In this document: in pieces, positions 53,011 through 63,998 of the stretch
Position numbering within the stretch: the stretch's first letter is position 1
How the letters are laid out: the number at the start of each line of letters is the position of its first letter
The notes under the pieces: generated by a model
Told to the model about the DNA's origin: nothing
Databases searched by the model: none
The model's input: only the letters and a program-made list of their open reading frames with translations
Program-made: the position numbers and the translations under genes
Assembly: GCF_004570845.1 (NCBI RefSeq)
Contig: NZ_SPQZ01000002.1
Coordinates: 558,001 to 622,000, forward strand
Length of the DNA stretch: 64,000 bases
DNA from: Orlajensenia leifsoniae
GTDB lineage: Bacteria > Actinomycetota > Actinomycetes > Actinomycetales > Microbacteriaceae
Direction: 5' to 3'

Positions 53011-54012
53011 TCAGTAACCGACCTCGGGGTCGACCACTCCGATGAACTCGCCGGAGCGGAGAAGCGCCTCGACATTGTGGCGGATTCGTTCCGCCAGCAG
53101 GGGCGCCGTCATCTCGGGGGTGTCCGCCATGTGCGGGGTGATGATGACGTTCTCGGCGCTCCACAGCGGGTGCCCGTCCGGCAGCGGTTCCGGGTCGGTC
53201 ACGTCGACGGCCGCGCCGGCGATCGTGCCGTCGTTCAGGGCGGTGACCAGCGCATCCGTGTCGACGAGACCGCCCCGGGCGATGTTGACGAGATACGCCG
53301 AATCCTGCATGAGCTCGAACTCGGGGCTCCCGAACAGGTGCCGGGTTCCGCCGGTGAGCGCAGCGGCGACGACCACCAGGTCGGCCCGCGGCAGGACCCG
53401 GTGGAGGTCATCCGCGCCCACGGTCTCGGCGGCGCCGGGAACGGCATCCGCTCGCCGCCTGACGATGGTGATGCGCGGCGCGAACGGCTCGAGGAGGCGG
53501 ATCAGCTCGATCGCGATGCCGCCGGCACCGATGATGACGACCTCCCGGCCGTAGAGGGAGACTCCCCGCGGCTCGGAGTCCCACGAGGTGGCACGGATGC
53601 GGCGCGGCAGGAAGCGCATGAGAGCCAGCGAGAGCGCCAGGGCATGCTCGGCGACGGGCTGCGCGTACGCTCCCTTCGCGCTGGTCCAGAGCAGGTTCTC
53701 GCGCGAGTGCTCGCGGATGCTGTCGGAGAACGCGTCGACCCCGGCGAAGGGCAGCTGCACCCACTCGACCTGCGGATTGGCATCGAGCACGGCGCCGAGT
53801 TCGGCGGCCCGGGCATACGACAGCCACACGATGCCGCGGGTGTCCGGGCCGAGCGGCGCGGTCGTGCCCCCGGCATCCGTGACCGCCGTCTCGAAGACCG
53901 CACTGCTGCGCGGGAGGAGCGCGACACTACCTGGCCGGGGCCGGTGGTATCGAGCGCCGTCGTCGGTCTCGGGCGCCAGCACGGCGCGGTGGATGGGTGC
54001 GTTCGCGGTCAT
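53011..54012 (-). CDS. D-2-hydroxyacid dehydrogenase
   Basis: 333-residue NAD(P)-dependent dehydrogenase that interconverts 2-oxoacids and D-2-hydroxyacids. NAD fold: EVVIIGAGGIAIELI; catalytic residues: arginine in NIARGGLVD, glutamate in DVTDPEPLP, histidine in ITPHMADTPE. Substrate not evident. It starts 3 bp after the third ATPase gene, so it is almost certainly the last gene of the peptide-type ABC operon, hinting that the imported compound yields, or contains, a 2-oxo or 2-hydroxy acid (inference). Confidence 0.92.
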   Translation of the reverse strand: MTANAPIHRAVLAPETDDGARYHRPRPGSVALLPRSSAVFETAVTDAGGTTAPLGPDTRGIVWLSYARAAELGAVLDANPQVEWVQLPFAGVDAFSDSIREHSRENLLWTSAKGAYAQPVAEHALALSLALMRFLPRRIRATSWDSEPRGVSLYGREVVIIGAGGIAIELIRLLEPFAPRITIVRRRADAVPGAAETVGADDLHRVLPRADLVVVAAALTGGTRHLFGSPEFELMQDSAYLVNIARGGLVDTDALVTALNDGTIAGAAVDVTDPEPLPDGHPLWSAENVIITPHMADTPEMTAPLLAERIRHNVEALLRSGEFIGVVDPEVGY

Positions 54013-54015
54013 CGC

Positions 54016-54858
54016 TCAGTCCTGTTCGCTCGCGCCGGACAGGCCGACGAGCTCGGAGGCCAGGCGTTCGACGTACGGATGCAGCGGGTTGGCGAGCACG
54101 TCGTCGATGGTGCCGTACCCCACCAGCACGCCGTCCTTCAGCACGGCGATGCGATCTGCGATGCGCCGGAGCACGGCGAGGTCGTGGCTGATGACGAGGG
54201 CGGAGAACGCGCTGTGCTCCTGCAACTCGCGGATGAGGTCGATGATCGAGTGGCGCACGAGGGCGTCGATGGCCGCCGTCGGCTCATCGGCGATCAGCAG
54301 TGCCGGGTCGAGCACGAGCGCTCGGGCGATGGCGAGACGCTGGCGCTGGCCGGCGCTCAGCTCGTACGGGTAGCGCGGAATAACGCTGAGGGGCAGGCGC
54401 ACAGCGTCGACCATCGTGACGACGCGGGCCTCGAGGGCCTTGCGGTTGTAATGCCTGTCGCGCAGCAGGATGGGCTCGGCCACGATCTCGGAGACGGTGA
54501 AGTTCGGCGGCAGGTTCTCGGAGGCGTCCTGCGCCACGTAGCCGACCTCGAACATCAGCCTGTCTGCATCGCGGCGGCGGAGCTTGCGCAGCGACTCCCC
54601 GAAGACCTCGGCGTCTCCCCCGGTGATCACGGGATGCACGTCGCCGCGCGGAGCCTCGAGGAACTGGCCGGCCAGCACCCGGGCAATGGTGCTCTTGCCC
54701 GACCCGCTCTCGCCGAGGAGGCCGAGCACCTCCCCCGGCTGCACCCGCAGGTCGAGCCCCCGCACCGCCACGAAGGCGGGCGAGGGCCCGTGCGCCGGGT
54801 ACTCGATCGTCAGATCACTCGCGAGGATCGGATAGCCGTGCTGCGCGTTGCCCACCAT
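54016..54858 (-). CDS. ABC transporter ATPase, third ATP-binding unit of the operon
   Basis: 280-residue ATPase of the oligopeptide/nickel class. Walker A GESGSGKST, Q-loop YVAQDASENLPP, signature LSAGQRQRLAIARAL (LSAGQ rather than LSGGQ), Walker B LLIADEPTAAID, and ISHDLAV. It follows a gene that already encodes two fused ATPase domains, so one ATPase is surplus for a standard importer. It lacks the usual C-terminal dipeptide-transporter extension with a cysteine cluster. Start ATG 54858; the open frame to 55323 is antiframe. Confidence 0.88.
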   Translation of the reverse strand: MVGNAQHGYPILASDLTIEYPAHGPSPAFVAVRGLDLRVQPGEVLGLLGESGSGKSTIARVLAGQFLEAPRGDVHPVITGGDAEVFGESLRKLRRRDADRLMFEVGYVAQDASENLPPNFTVSEIVAEPILLRDRHYNRKALEARVVTMVDAVRLPLSVIPRYPYELSAGQRQRLAIARALVLDPALLIADEPTAAIDALVRHSIIDLIRELQEHSAFSALVISHDLAVLRRIADRIAVLKDGVLVGYGTIDDVLANPLHPYVERLASELVGLSGASEQD

Positions 54859-54862
54859 GCTT

Positions 54863-56547
<1,685 letters not shown>

Positions 56548-56551
<4 letters not shown>

Positions 56552-57636
56552 GGTCGGACCTCGATTCCGTGCTCGTCGAATGATTCCCCGTCTTCCAGGC
56601 CGGCGAGTCCGCCGGGACCGGCCGACAGGGTGCCGCCGGGGACCACGGAGGTCTCGGAGACGGTTCCGGATGCCTTCGCCACAGCGCGGCGACCGCGCAG
56701 GCGCGGGTCGGCCAGGTCGTTCAGGCTCTCGCCCACCAGGGTGATGCCGAGGACGGTGAGCACGATGGCGAGGCCCGGGAAGAGGGCGGTCCACCAGATG
56801 CCGCTGGTCACGTCGGAGATGGCCTTGTTGAGGTCGTAGCCCCACTCGGCGGCGGCCGTCGGCTCGATTCCGAAGCCGATGAAGCCGAGACCGGCCAGGG
56901 TGAGCACGGCCTCGGAGGAGTTGAGCGTGATGAGCAGGGGCAGCGAGCGGGTGGCGTTGCGCAGCACGTGCCGGAACATCACGCGCGTGTTGCTGGCGCC
57001 GAGCACGCGGGCGGACTCGACGTAGGCCTCGGCCTTGATCCGCACGGTCTCGGCGCGGATCACCCGGAAGTACTGCGGAATGTAGACCACGGTGATCGAG
57101 AGGGCAGCCGCCAGGATGCCGCCCCACAGGCTCGACCTGCCCCCGGAGATCACGATCGAGAGCACGATGGCGAGGAGCAGCGAGGGGAACGCGTAGATCG
57201 CGTCGCACACCACGACGAGGAGCCTGTCGGGCCATCCGCCGAAGTAGCCGGAGACCAGGCCGAGGAACACGCCGATGAAGATGGAGAACACGACGGCGAG
57301 CACGATGACGAGGATCGCCGTCTGCGCTCCCCAGATCACCCGGGAGAACACGTCGTAGCCGCCGACGGTGGTGCCGAGCAGGTGCTCGGCCGACGGGGGC
57401 TGCTGGGCGCCGAACGCGACGCCGTCGGCGCGGAGCTGGTTGTACTTGTACGGCGCGAGCAGCGGCGCGAAGATCGCCGTGAGGACGAAGATCGCCATGA
57501 GCACGAGGCCGGTCACGAGCATGCCGCGCTGCAGGCCGACGCTCTGCCGCAGCTGGTGCACGACGGGAACGCGCTGCCAGAGGCTGCGCTTGGGCGGGGT
57601 CGCCGCGGGAGCCGCGGACGGGGTGATGGTCGTCAT
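56548..57636 (-). CDS. Peptide-type ABC transporter permease (DppC-like)
   Basis: 362 residues. N-terminal helix (GMLVTGLVLMAIFVLTAIFAPLLAPY, the OppC_N region), followed by the permease domain with five helices and the EAA loop, YVESARVLGASNTRVMFRHVLRN. The C-terminus has an extra soluble tail of about 55 residues (AVAKASGTVSETS...), longer than usual. Starts 2 bp after the DppB-like gene and overlaps the ATPase gene. Confidence 0.93.
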
Positions 57637-57638
57637 GG

Positions 57639-58724
57639 TCAGTACCTCACTCGCGGGTCGACGACGGCGGCTATGACGTCGACGATGAAGTTCGTCAACG
57701 CCACGATCACCGCAAGAAGCACGACGATGCCCTGCACCGCCACGTAGTCGCGGGCCTTGATGAACTCGATCAGCATGAAGCCGAGGCCCTTCCACTCGAA
57801 GGTCGTCTCGGTGAGCACAGCTCCGCCGAGCAGCAGCGCGATCTGCAGGCCGATCACGGTGATGATCGGGATGAGCGCAGGACGGTAGGCGTGCGTGCGC
57901 ACGAGCCGGAACTCGCTGACTCCGCGGGAGCGTGCGGCGTCGACGTAGTCGGTCGAGAGGGTGCCGATGACGTTGGTGCGCACCAGTCGGAGGAAGACGC
58001 CGGCGGTGAGCAGGCCGAGTGCGATGGCGGGCAGCACGGCATGGGCGAGGACGTCGAGGAGTACCTCAGGGTTGCCGGTCTGGATCGCGTCGATCGTGTA
58101 GAAGCCGGTCTTGTTCGAGAGGAACTCCATCTCGAGCTCTGCAGAGGTCGAGGCGCGCCCGGCGATGGGCAGCCAGCCGAGCCAGACCGAGAACACGAGC
58201 TTGAGGAGCAGGCCCGAGAAGAACACCGGGGTCGCGTAGAACAGGATCGCCATGATGCGGAAGATGGCATCCGGATACTTGTCACGGAAGTACGCCGCGA
58301 CCATGCCGAGCGGGATGCCGATGACGAAGGCCACGAGCAGGCTGTAGAAGGCCAGCTCGAAGGTGGCGGGACCATAGGTGAAGAGCACCTCGGTCACGGG
58401 CCGGTTCGTCGAGATCGTCGTGCCGAAGTTGCCCGTGAAGACCTGGCCGAGGTACTCGAGGTACTGCACGAACAGCGGACGGTCGTAGCCGGCGGCGTGA
58501 ATGCGCTCGGCCAGCTGCTCGGGCCCGAGGCGGCCACCTTGGGCGGCGGTGATGGGGTCACCCGTCGTGCGCATGAGCACGAAGACCAGGGTGACCAGGA
58601 TGAAGATGGTCGGGATGATCAGCAGGAATCGCACCAGCAGGTAACTGCCGAGGCTTCCTCCTGACGAGCGTTTGCGAGCAGTCGGCGTCTTCGTCGCCTC
58701 GGGCGTCAGTGCCTCTGTGGTCAT
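57639..58724 (-). CDS. Peptide-type ABC transporter permease (DppB-like)
   Basis: 361-residue inner-membrane permease: N-terminal helix (YLLVRFLLIIPTIFILVTLVFVLMRTTGDP), a periplasmic segment, then five helices with the EAA loop, YVDAARSRGVSEFRLVRTHAYR. It carries the VLxETTFEWKGLG ending seen in dipeptide permeases. Residues before ATG 58724 in the open frame are upstream of the gene. It is separated from the binding-protein gene by a 96-bp gap with a hairpin. Confidence 0.93.
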   Translation of the reverse strand: MTTEALTPEATKTPTARKRSSGGSLGSYLLVRFLLIIPTIFILVTLVFVLMRTTGDPITAAQGGRLGPEQLAERIHAAGYDRPLFVQYLEYLGQVFTGNFGTTISTNRPVTEVLFTYGPATFELAFYSLLVAFVIGIPLGMVAAYFRDKYPDAIFRIMAILFYATPVFFSGLLLKLVFSVWLGWLPIAGRASTSAELEMEFLSNKTGFYTIDAIQTGNPEVLLDVLAHAVLPAIALGLLTAGVFLRLVRTNVIGTLSTDYVDAARSRGVSEFRLVRTHAYRPALIPIITVIGLQIALLLGGAVLTETTFEWKGLGFMLIEFIKARDYVAVQGIVVLLAVIVALTNFIVDVIAAVVDPRVRY

Positions 58725-58753
58725 GCGTACCTCACGTTTTGGTGCAGAAGTGT

Positions 58754-58783
58754 GGGGACGACCCGCTTGCGCGGGCCGCCCCC
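58754..58783 (-). terminator. Hairpin between binding-protein and permease genes
   Basis: GC-rich imperfect hairpin with a perfect inner 5-bp CCCGC/GCGGG. Likely mRNA stabiliser or partial terminator that lets the binding protein exceed the membrane parts. Confidence 0.45.
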
Positions 58784-58820
58784 GGTTTTTCACGCTGGAG
58801 AAACTCTAGCCGTGGAGCTC

Positions 58821-60458
58821 TCAGCCCTTGGCGAGAGCGCCGTAGCGGAACTTGAACGACGCGTCGAGCGTGTCCTCGGTTCCGGTGACGTCGGTTCCGG
58901 TGACGGCGACCTGAGCACCCTGGAGCAGCGGGATGGTCGACAGCTGGGCCGCGACCTTGTCCTGGATCTCCTCGATGACCTTGGTGCGCTCGGCGGGGTC
59001 GGTGGTCGTGGCCTGCTTGAGGATCAGGTCGTTGACCTCCTTGTCGTCGTAGTGGTTGCCGAGGAAGTTCTCCGTGAGGAAGAACGGCGTCAGGTAGTTG
59101 TCGGCGTCCGAGTAGTCGGGGAACCAGCCGAGCTGGTACTCCGGGTACACGTCGGTGGTGCGGTCCTTGGAGTACTGCACCCACTCGGTGGTCTGCAGGT
59201 TCACCGTGAAGAGGCCGCTCGACTCGAGCTGGTCCTTGACCAGTGCGTACTCGTCACCCGACGAAGGACCGTAGTGGTCGTTCGAGTACTGCAGGTTGAG
59301 CACGACGGGCTCGGTGATGCCGGCCGCCGTGAGGGTCGCCTTCGCCTTGTCGGCATCCGGTGCACCCTGTCCGTCGCCGTAGAGGCCCTTGAGGGACTCG
59401 GTGGCACCGGTCAGACCGGCCGGGACGTAGGAGTACAGCGGGGTGTAGGTGCCCTTGTAGACCTGGTCGGCGATCTCGTCGCGGTCGACGAGGTCGGCGA
59501 CGGCCTGACGCACGGCGAGAGCCTTGGCCGGGTCGGCCTCGGGGGTCTTGGCGCCGAAGGCCTGGGTGTCGAAGTTGAAGACGATGTAGCGGATCTCTCC
59601 ACCGGGACCGTCGACGACCTTCACCTTGTCGTTGCCGCGGAGGCTGTCGATGTCGGTGGCGGAGAGGCTACGGAACGCGACGTCGATCTCGCCCTCCTGC
59701 ACGGCGAGCTTCAGGTTTGAGGCGTCGGCGTAGTACTTGACGTTCACGGTGCCGGTCTTGGCAGGCTCGAGAACACCGTCGTAGTCGGGGTTCGCCTTGT
59801 ACTGGATGAGGTTGTTGAAGTCGTAGCTCGAGATCGAGTACTGACCGGCGAATGCCTTGCCCTTGACGATGTCGTCGTCGGAGGTGAGTGCGTCGGCGGA
59901 GAAGACGTCCTCGTCGACGATCGGGCCGGCGGGGCTCGAGAGGATCTGCGGGAAGACCTGGTCGTTGGCCGACTTGAGGTGGAAGACGACGGTGGTGTCG
60001 TCGACGGCATCGGTGGACTCGAGGTTGTAGAGCAGCGACGACGGGCCGTTCTCGTCGGCGATCTTGAGCTGGCGGTCGAACGTGAACTTCACGTCGGATG
60101 CCGTGAGCTCGTTGCCGTTGGCGAAGGTGAGGCCGGGCTTGAGCTTGACCGTGTACTCGGTCGGAGCCGTGAACTCGGCGGACTCGGCGATGTCGGGCTC
60201 GACATCGGGGCTGCCGTACGGCGTGTTCATCAGGAAGGGGAACACCTGGTTCATCACGGCGAAGGAGCCGTTGTCGTACGAGCCCGCCGGGTCGAGGACC
60301 GTGATCTTGTCGGTCGTGCCGATGGTGAGCGTTCCACTGGAGCCGGAGTCCTTGTCGGACCCGCCGCCTGCGGCACAGCCGGAGAGCGCGAGCGCAGCAG
60401 CGGTGAAGCCCGCGGCGACGATGATGGCGCGCTTGCCGGTCTTGGATGCGGATGTCAT
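58821..60458 (-). CDS. Extracytoplasmic solute-binding lipoprotein, family 5
   Basis: 545-residue binding lipoprotein of the dipeptide/oligopeptide/nickel importer class. Lipobox ALSG-C28 after a basic-hydrophobic signal; then a Ser/Gly linker and the SBP_bac_5 fold (LDPAGSYDNGSFAVMNQVF, EFTAPTEYTVKLKPGLTFANG, ASDVKFTFDR). It captures ligand outside the membrane and feeds the DppB/DppC-like permeases. First gene of the operon. Actual ligand unknown; peptides are the commonest guess. Confidence 0.94.
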   Translation of the reverse strand: MTSASKTGKRAIIVAAGFTAAALALSGCAAGGGSDKDSGSSGTLTIGTTDKITVLDPAGSYDNGSFAVMNQVFPFLMNTPYGSPDVEPDIAESAEFTAPTEYTVKLKPGLTFANGNELTASDVKFTFDRQLKIADENGPSSLLYNLESTDAVDDTTVVFHLKSANDQVFPQILSSPAGPIVDEDVFSADALTSDDDIVKGKAFAGQYSISSYDFNNLIQYKANPDYDGVLEPAKTGTVNVKYYADASNLKLAVQEGEIDVAFRSLSATDIDSLRGNDKVKVVDGPGGEIRYIVFNFDTQAFGAKTPEADPAKALAVRQAVADLVDRDEIADQVYKGTYTPLYSYVPAGLTGATESLKGLYGDGQGAPDADKAKATLTAAGITEPVVLNLQYSNDHYGPSSGDEYALVKDQLESSGLFTVNLQTTEWVQYSKDRTTDVYPEYQLGWFPDYSDADNYLTPFFLTENFLGNHYDDKEVNDLILKQATTTDPAERTKVIEEIQDKVAAQLSTIPLLQGAQVAVTGTDVTGTEDTLDASFKFRYGALAKG

Positions 60459-60543
60459 ATCCGTCTACCTCTTCCTGTCGATGTGTGATGCGCGATGCAC
60501 GCAGAGATGTACCCCGGATGAATCACGCGTACACCTAGAACTA

Positions 60544-60557
60544 ACACACGCGTGTTT
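60544..60557. promoter_or_regulatory. Palindrome upstream of the binding-protein gene
   Basis: Perfect 10-bp palindrome ACACGCGTGT (60546-60555), with one further outer pair, in the 198-bp region between the binding-protein and dnaG genes. On the minus strand it sits between TGAAACAC repeats and TTAGTT, so it may be an operator. Confidence 0.3.
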
Positions 60558-60656
60558 CACGAATGTGTTTCAGGGCACCTTCTGCGCCCAAAGGTTACAG
60601 AGCTGCAATCATGTTGCGTCGATGATGGCCGGGCCGACGGATGGTGCGCGTCGAGG

Positions 60657-62534
60657 TCATTCCTCGCGCAGAGCCCGTCGTTCCGCCTCGAGTTGCACCA
60701 GGCCGCGCTGGAGTGCCGTGTAGGTCTCGCGGTCGGTCGCATCGGTTCGCTGGAGGCGCCCGAGGAGCTCGCTCTTGCGGCGCAGCAGGTCGCGGTCGAT
60801 GAGCGACAGCGCCACTCCGCGCGCATAGCCGGCGAGTTCGCGCTCGCTGCGCTCGGGGATGGGGGCGACGGCCAGCTGCTGCACGAAGTCGCGCAACGGC
60901 TCGGGAACCTCGGTGACGACGCGACCGAGCCAGTCGGGCTGCGCGATGGTGTCGACGGTGGAGGCGATTCCGTCGCGCACGACGCCGAGCGACGCGTTCG
61001 AGAATCCGGTCTGCGTCGCCCGCCGGATGAGGTCGACTCCGACGAGGGACGGGTGCTGCAGCATGGCCATGATGGCGTCGCGCTCGAGGCGGGTGGCGGG
61101 GTCGCCGGGCAACTCGGTGATCGAGTACGGACGCTGCTCGACGACGGGAGCCGTCTCGCCCTCGCGGAGCGGCGCGGCGGCGGGTTCACGGATCTCGCGG
61201 CGCCCACGGGCGGCCGGTCCGGAGGACGCGCCGGAGACGGCGCGCTGCACGTCGCCGAGCTCAGCGCCGAGCATGCGGGCGAGCTCGCGGGTGTACCCGG
61301 GGCGCAGGGCCGCATCGCGGATGTCGGCGACGACCGGAGCAGCCGCTCGCAGGCCGGCGGCGCGCCCCTCGACGGTCTCGAGGTCGTACTGGGCGAGCTG
61401 GTTCTTGATGACGAACTCGAACATCGGACGCTTCTCGTCGACGAGACGGCGCACGGCGTCGTCGCCGCGGTGGATGCGCAGGTCGCACGGGTCGAGGCCG
61501 TCGGGCGCGACGGCCACGTAGGTCTGCGCCGCGAAACGCTGCTCCTCGGAGAACGCGCGCATGGCGGCCTTCTGGCCCGCGGCATCCGGATCGAAGGTGA
61601 AGATGACCTCTCCCCCGACGGAGTCATCGCCGAGTACGCGCCGGACGACCTTGATGTGGTCGACTCCGAAGGCCGTGCCGCAGGTGGCGACCGCCGTCGT
61701 GACTCCGGCGAGGTGGCAGGCCATGACGTCGGTGTAGCCCTCGACCACGACGATCTGGCGGGCGCGGGAGATGTCGCGCTTGGCGAGGTCGAGCCCGTAG
61801 AGCACCTGGGCCTTGTGATAGACGGGGGTCTCGGGGGTGTTGAGGTACTTGGGACCGGGGTCGTCGTCGAGCAGCTTGCGGGCGCCGAAGCCCACGGTCT
61901 GGCCGGTGATGTCGCGAATGGGCCAGACCAGCCGGCCGCGGAAGCGATCGTAGATGCCCCGATCGCCGCTGGAGACGAGCCCCGCTGCAGCGAGCTCGTC
62001 GTCCTTGAAGCCGCGACTGCGCAGGTGCTTGGTCAGCTCGTCCCAGCTCTTGGGGGCGAAGCCGACGCCGAAGTGCGCGGCGGCGTTGGCGTCGAAGCCG
62101 CGCTCGCCCAGGAAGCGCCGACCGGGTTCCGCCCCGCCCGTGCGCAGCTGGTCGACGAAGAACTCGGCCGCTGCGGAGTTCGCGGCGAGCAGGCGGGCGC
62201 GGTTGCCCTGATCGGGAGTCGCGCCGCCGTCTTCGTAGTGCAGCTCGAAACCGATGCGGGCCGCGAGGCGCTCGATGGCGTCGGCGAAGGTGACGTGGTC
62301 CATGCGCTGCAGGAACGAGATGACGTCGCCGGATTCGCCGCATCCGAAGCAGTGGTAGAAACCGACCTGCGGACGCACGTGGAAACTGGGGCTGCGCTCG
62401 TCATGGAAGGGGCAGAGGCCCTTCATCGAGCCGACGCCGGCCGACTTCAGCGAGACGTAGTCGCCCACGATGTCGGCGATGTTGGTACGGGACTTGACCT
62501 CATCGATGTCTCCTTGACGGATGCGGCCGGCCAT
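60657..62534 (-). CDS. dnaG: DNA primase
   Basis: 625-residue primase making RNA primers at the replication fork. N-terminal zinc domain with C41, H44, C62, C65 (CPFH ... HCFGC); a core with the TOPRIM pieces VVEGYTDVMA, FDPDAAG and DLRIHRGDDA; and a C-terminal DnaB-binding region. ATG has TAGGAT 6 nt upstream, predicting a leaderless mRNA starting inside the dgt-dnaG gap. Confidence 0.97.
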   Translation of the reverse strand: MAGRIRQGDIDEVKSRTNIADIVGDYVSLKSAGVGSMKGLCPFHDERSPSFHVRPQVGFYHCFGCGESGDVISFLQRMDHVTFADAIERLAARIGFELHYEDGGATPDQGNRARLLAANSAAAEFFVDQLRTGGAEPGRRFLGERGFDANAAAHFGVGFAPKSWDELTKHLRSRGFKDDELAAAGLVSSGDRGIYDRFRGRLVWPIRDITGQTVGFGARKLLDDDPGPKYLNTPETPVYHKAQVLYGLDLAKRDISRARQIVVVEGYTDVMACHLAGVTTAVATCGTAFGVDHIKVVRRVLGDDSVGGEVIFTFDPDAAGQKAAMRAFSEEQRFAAQTYVAVAPDGLDPCDLRIHRGDDAVRRLVDEKRPMFEFVIKNQLAQYDLETVEGRAAGLRAAAPVVADIRDAALRPGYTRELARMLGAELGDVQRAVSGASSGPAARGRREIREPAAAPLREGETAPVVEQRPYSITELPGDPATRLERDAIMAMLQHPSLVGVDLIRRATQTGFSNASLGVVRDGIASTVDTIAQPDWLGRVVTEVPEPLRDFVQQLAVAPIPERSERELAGYARGVALSLIDRDLLRRKSELLGRLQRTDATDRETYTALQRGLVQLEAERRALREE

Positions 62535-62540
62535 CCCCCA

Positions 62541-62546
62541 ATCCTA
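62541..62546 (-). promoter_or_regulatory. -10 element (TAGGAT) of dnaG
   Basis: TAGGAT on the minus strand 6 nt before the dnaG ATG. Confidence 0.5.
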
Positions 62547-62635
62547 CGGGCGAGCGACGCGGCATCCGTCCCCCAGCTCGAGGTTCGGGATGCGCATTGC
62601 CGGCAGCGGCCGCACGACAGCGCAGCCCGCGATGC

Positions 62636-63895
62636 TCAGTTCTGGACGAGCCGCTCGTACCAGGCGAGGGCCGACTGGTCGGTGAGGCTGGCGACCTGGT
62701 CGACGACGACGCGCTTGCGTGCAGCATCGTCGGATGCCGCCCGCCAGTCGCCCGCGAAGCCGACATCGAGGTGCTCGTCGCCGCCGCTCCACAGCACCTC
62801 GGCGAGAGACTTGAGCACTTGGCGCTGCTGCTTGTAGATGGGTTGGCGGGTGTTCTTGGACATCACGAACGCGGCGACGATGCCCTTGAGCACGGCGATC
62901 TCGGTCTTGACCGAACGCGGTACGACGACATCGGCGCCGAAGCGCGCCAGCACGGCCTGCGGGGCCGCCTGTCGGGTCGCCTCGGTCGCGGCGTGGGCGA
63001 AGCGGCCGATGAGCTCGCTGGTGAGGTTCTTGAGACGCGCCTGGTCGCGGCGGGTGCCGTCCCAGGTGTCGATCCAGAGCGGGAGTTCCTCGAGGCGGTC
63101 GAAGGCGCCCATGAGCTCGTCGTGGCTGTATTCGCCGCCGATCCACTCGTACATCGAGTCGACGAGCGCGTCGTGCTCCGAGCGACTGGCGAGAGCCGGG
63201 ATGTCGATGAAGCCGTTCACCACGGCGTCCTCGAAGTCGTGCACCGAGTACGCGATGTCGTCGGAGAGGTCCATGATCTGCGCTTCGATGCAGAGGCGCC
63301 GGTCGGGGGCATCGGCCCGCAGCCAGGTGAACACGTCGATGTCGTCGCTGTAGAAGCCGAACTTGTGGCGGCCGCTGGGGTCGGTGACGCTGGTCTCCTC
63401 CGGCCACGGGTACTTGCAGCTCGCGTCGAGGCTGGCGCGCGTGAGGTTGAGGCCGTAGCTGCGGCCGTCGTCGCCGAACACCTTGGGCTCGAGCCGGCTG
63501 AGCAGGCGCAGGGTCTGCGCATTGCCCTCGAAACCCCCGATGTCGCGAGCCCAGGAGTTGAGCGCGCGCTCGCCGTTGTGCCCGAAGGGCGGGTGGCCGA
63601 GATCGTGCGCGAGGCAGGCGGTGTCGACGACGTCGGGGTCGAGCGACAGGCTGGTGGCGAGCTCGCGGCCGACCTGGGCGACCTCGAGCGAATGCGTGAG
63701 CCTGTTGCGGGCGAAGTCGAGGCCGGCAGTCGGGCTCAGGACCTGGGTCTTGGCGGCGAGGCGGCGCAGAGCACTCGAGTGCAGGAGCCGGGCGCGGTCG
63801 CGGGCGAAGTCGCTGCGACGCGTCGAGTGGTCTTCGGGCAGCCAGCGCTCGGCGTCTCGCACGCCGTAGTCGCCGGTGCCCGGCTCAGCCGCCAC
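62636..63895 (-). CDS. dgt: Deoxyguanosinetriphosphate triphosphohydrolase-like protein
   Basis: 419-residue HD-domain enzyme that splits dNTPs to nucleoside and triphosphate. Seen: RRSDFARDRARLLHSSALRRLAAKTQV opening, metal site H in RLTHSLEVAQ, HD in CLAHDLGHPPFGHNGE, and a late D in MDLSDDIAYSVHDFED. Start GTG 63895 overlaps the stop of the upstream gene by 11 bp; other starts a few codons on (GTG at the VRDAERW segment) are possible. Lies before dnaG, the usual order. Confidence 0.92.
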   Translation of the reverse strand: MAAEPGTGDYGVRDAERWLPEDHSTRRSDFARDRARLLHSSALRRLAAKTQVLSPTAGLDFARNRLTHSLEVAQVGRELATSLSLDPDVVDTACLAHDLGHPPFGHNGERALNSWARDIGGFEGNAQTLRLLSRLEPKVFGDDGRSYGLNLTRASLDASCKYPWPEETSVTDPSGRHKFGFYSDDIDVFTWLRADAPDRRLCIEAQIMDLSDDIAYSVHDFEDAVVNGFIDIPALASRSEHDALVDSMYEWIGGEYSHDELMGAFDRLEELPLWIDTWDGTRRDQARLKNLTSELIGRFAHAATEATRQAAPQAVLARFGADVVVPRSVKTEIAVLKGIVAAFVMSKNTRQPIYKQQRQVLKSLAEVLWSGGDEHLDVGFAGDWRAASDDAARKRVVVDQVASLTDQSALAWYERLVQN

Positions 63896-63998
63896 TCGTG
63901 TCCAGTTCGGCGTCGTTGAGCGTGGTGCGCTCGGCGCCGGCGAGTTCCTGCGAGTCGAGCCAGCCCTGCGGCAGGGAGGGGCTCTTCGGGGTGCCCGC
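63885..63998 (-). CDS. dusB: C-terminal tip of upstream gene, probably tRNA-dihydrouridine synthase
   Basis: The last 37 codons of a gene entering from the right edge: ...SPSLPQGWLDSQELAG ... NDAELDTSGG, stop TGA 63887-63885. The frame is open to the edge and protein-like. In related actinobacteria a DusB gene ends this way just before dgt; the identification rests on that context and on the tail only. Confidence 0.5.
   Translation of the reverse strand, partial: AGTPKSPSLPQGWLDSQELAGAERTTLNDAELDTSGG

Noticed and set aside
58754-58790. Plus-strand terminator (hairpin followed by GGTTTTT)
   Set aside because: The T-run is on the plus strand, where no gene is transcribed toward it; both flanking genes are on the minus strand.
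60552-62837. 761-codon plus-strand ORF opposite dnaG
   Set aside because: Antisense of the primase; acidic low-complexity translation.
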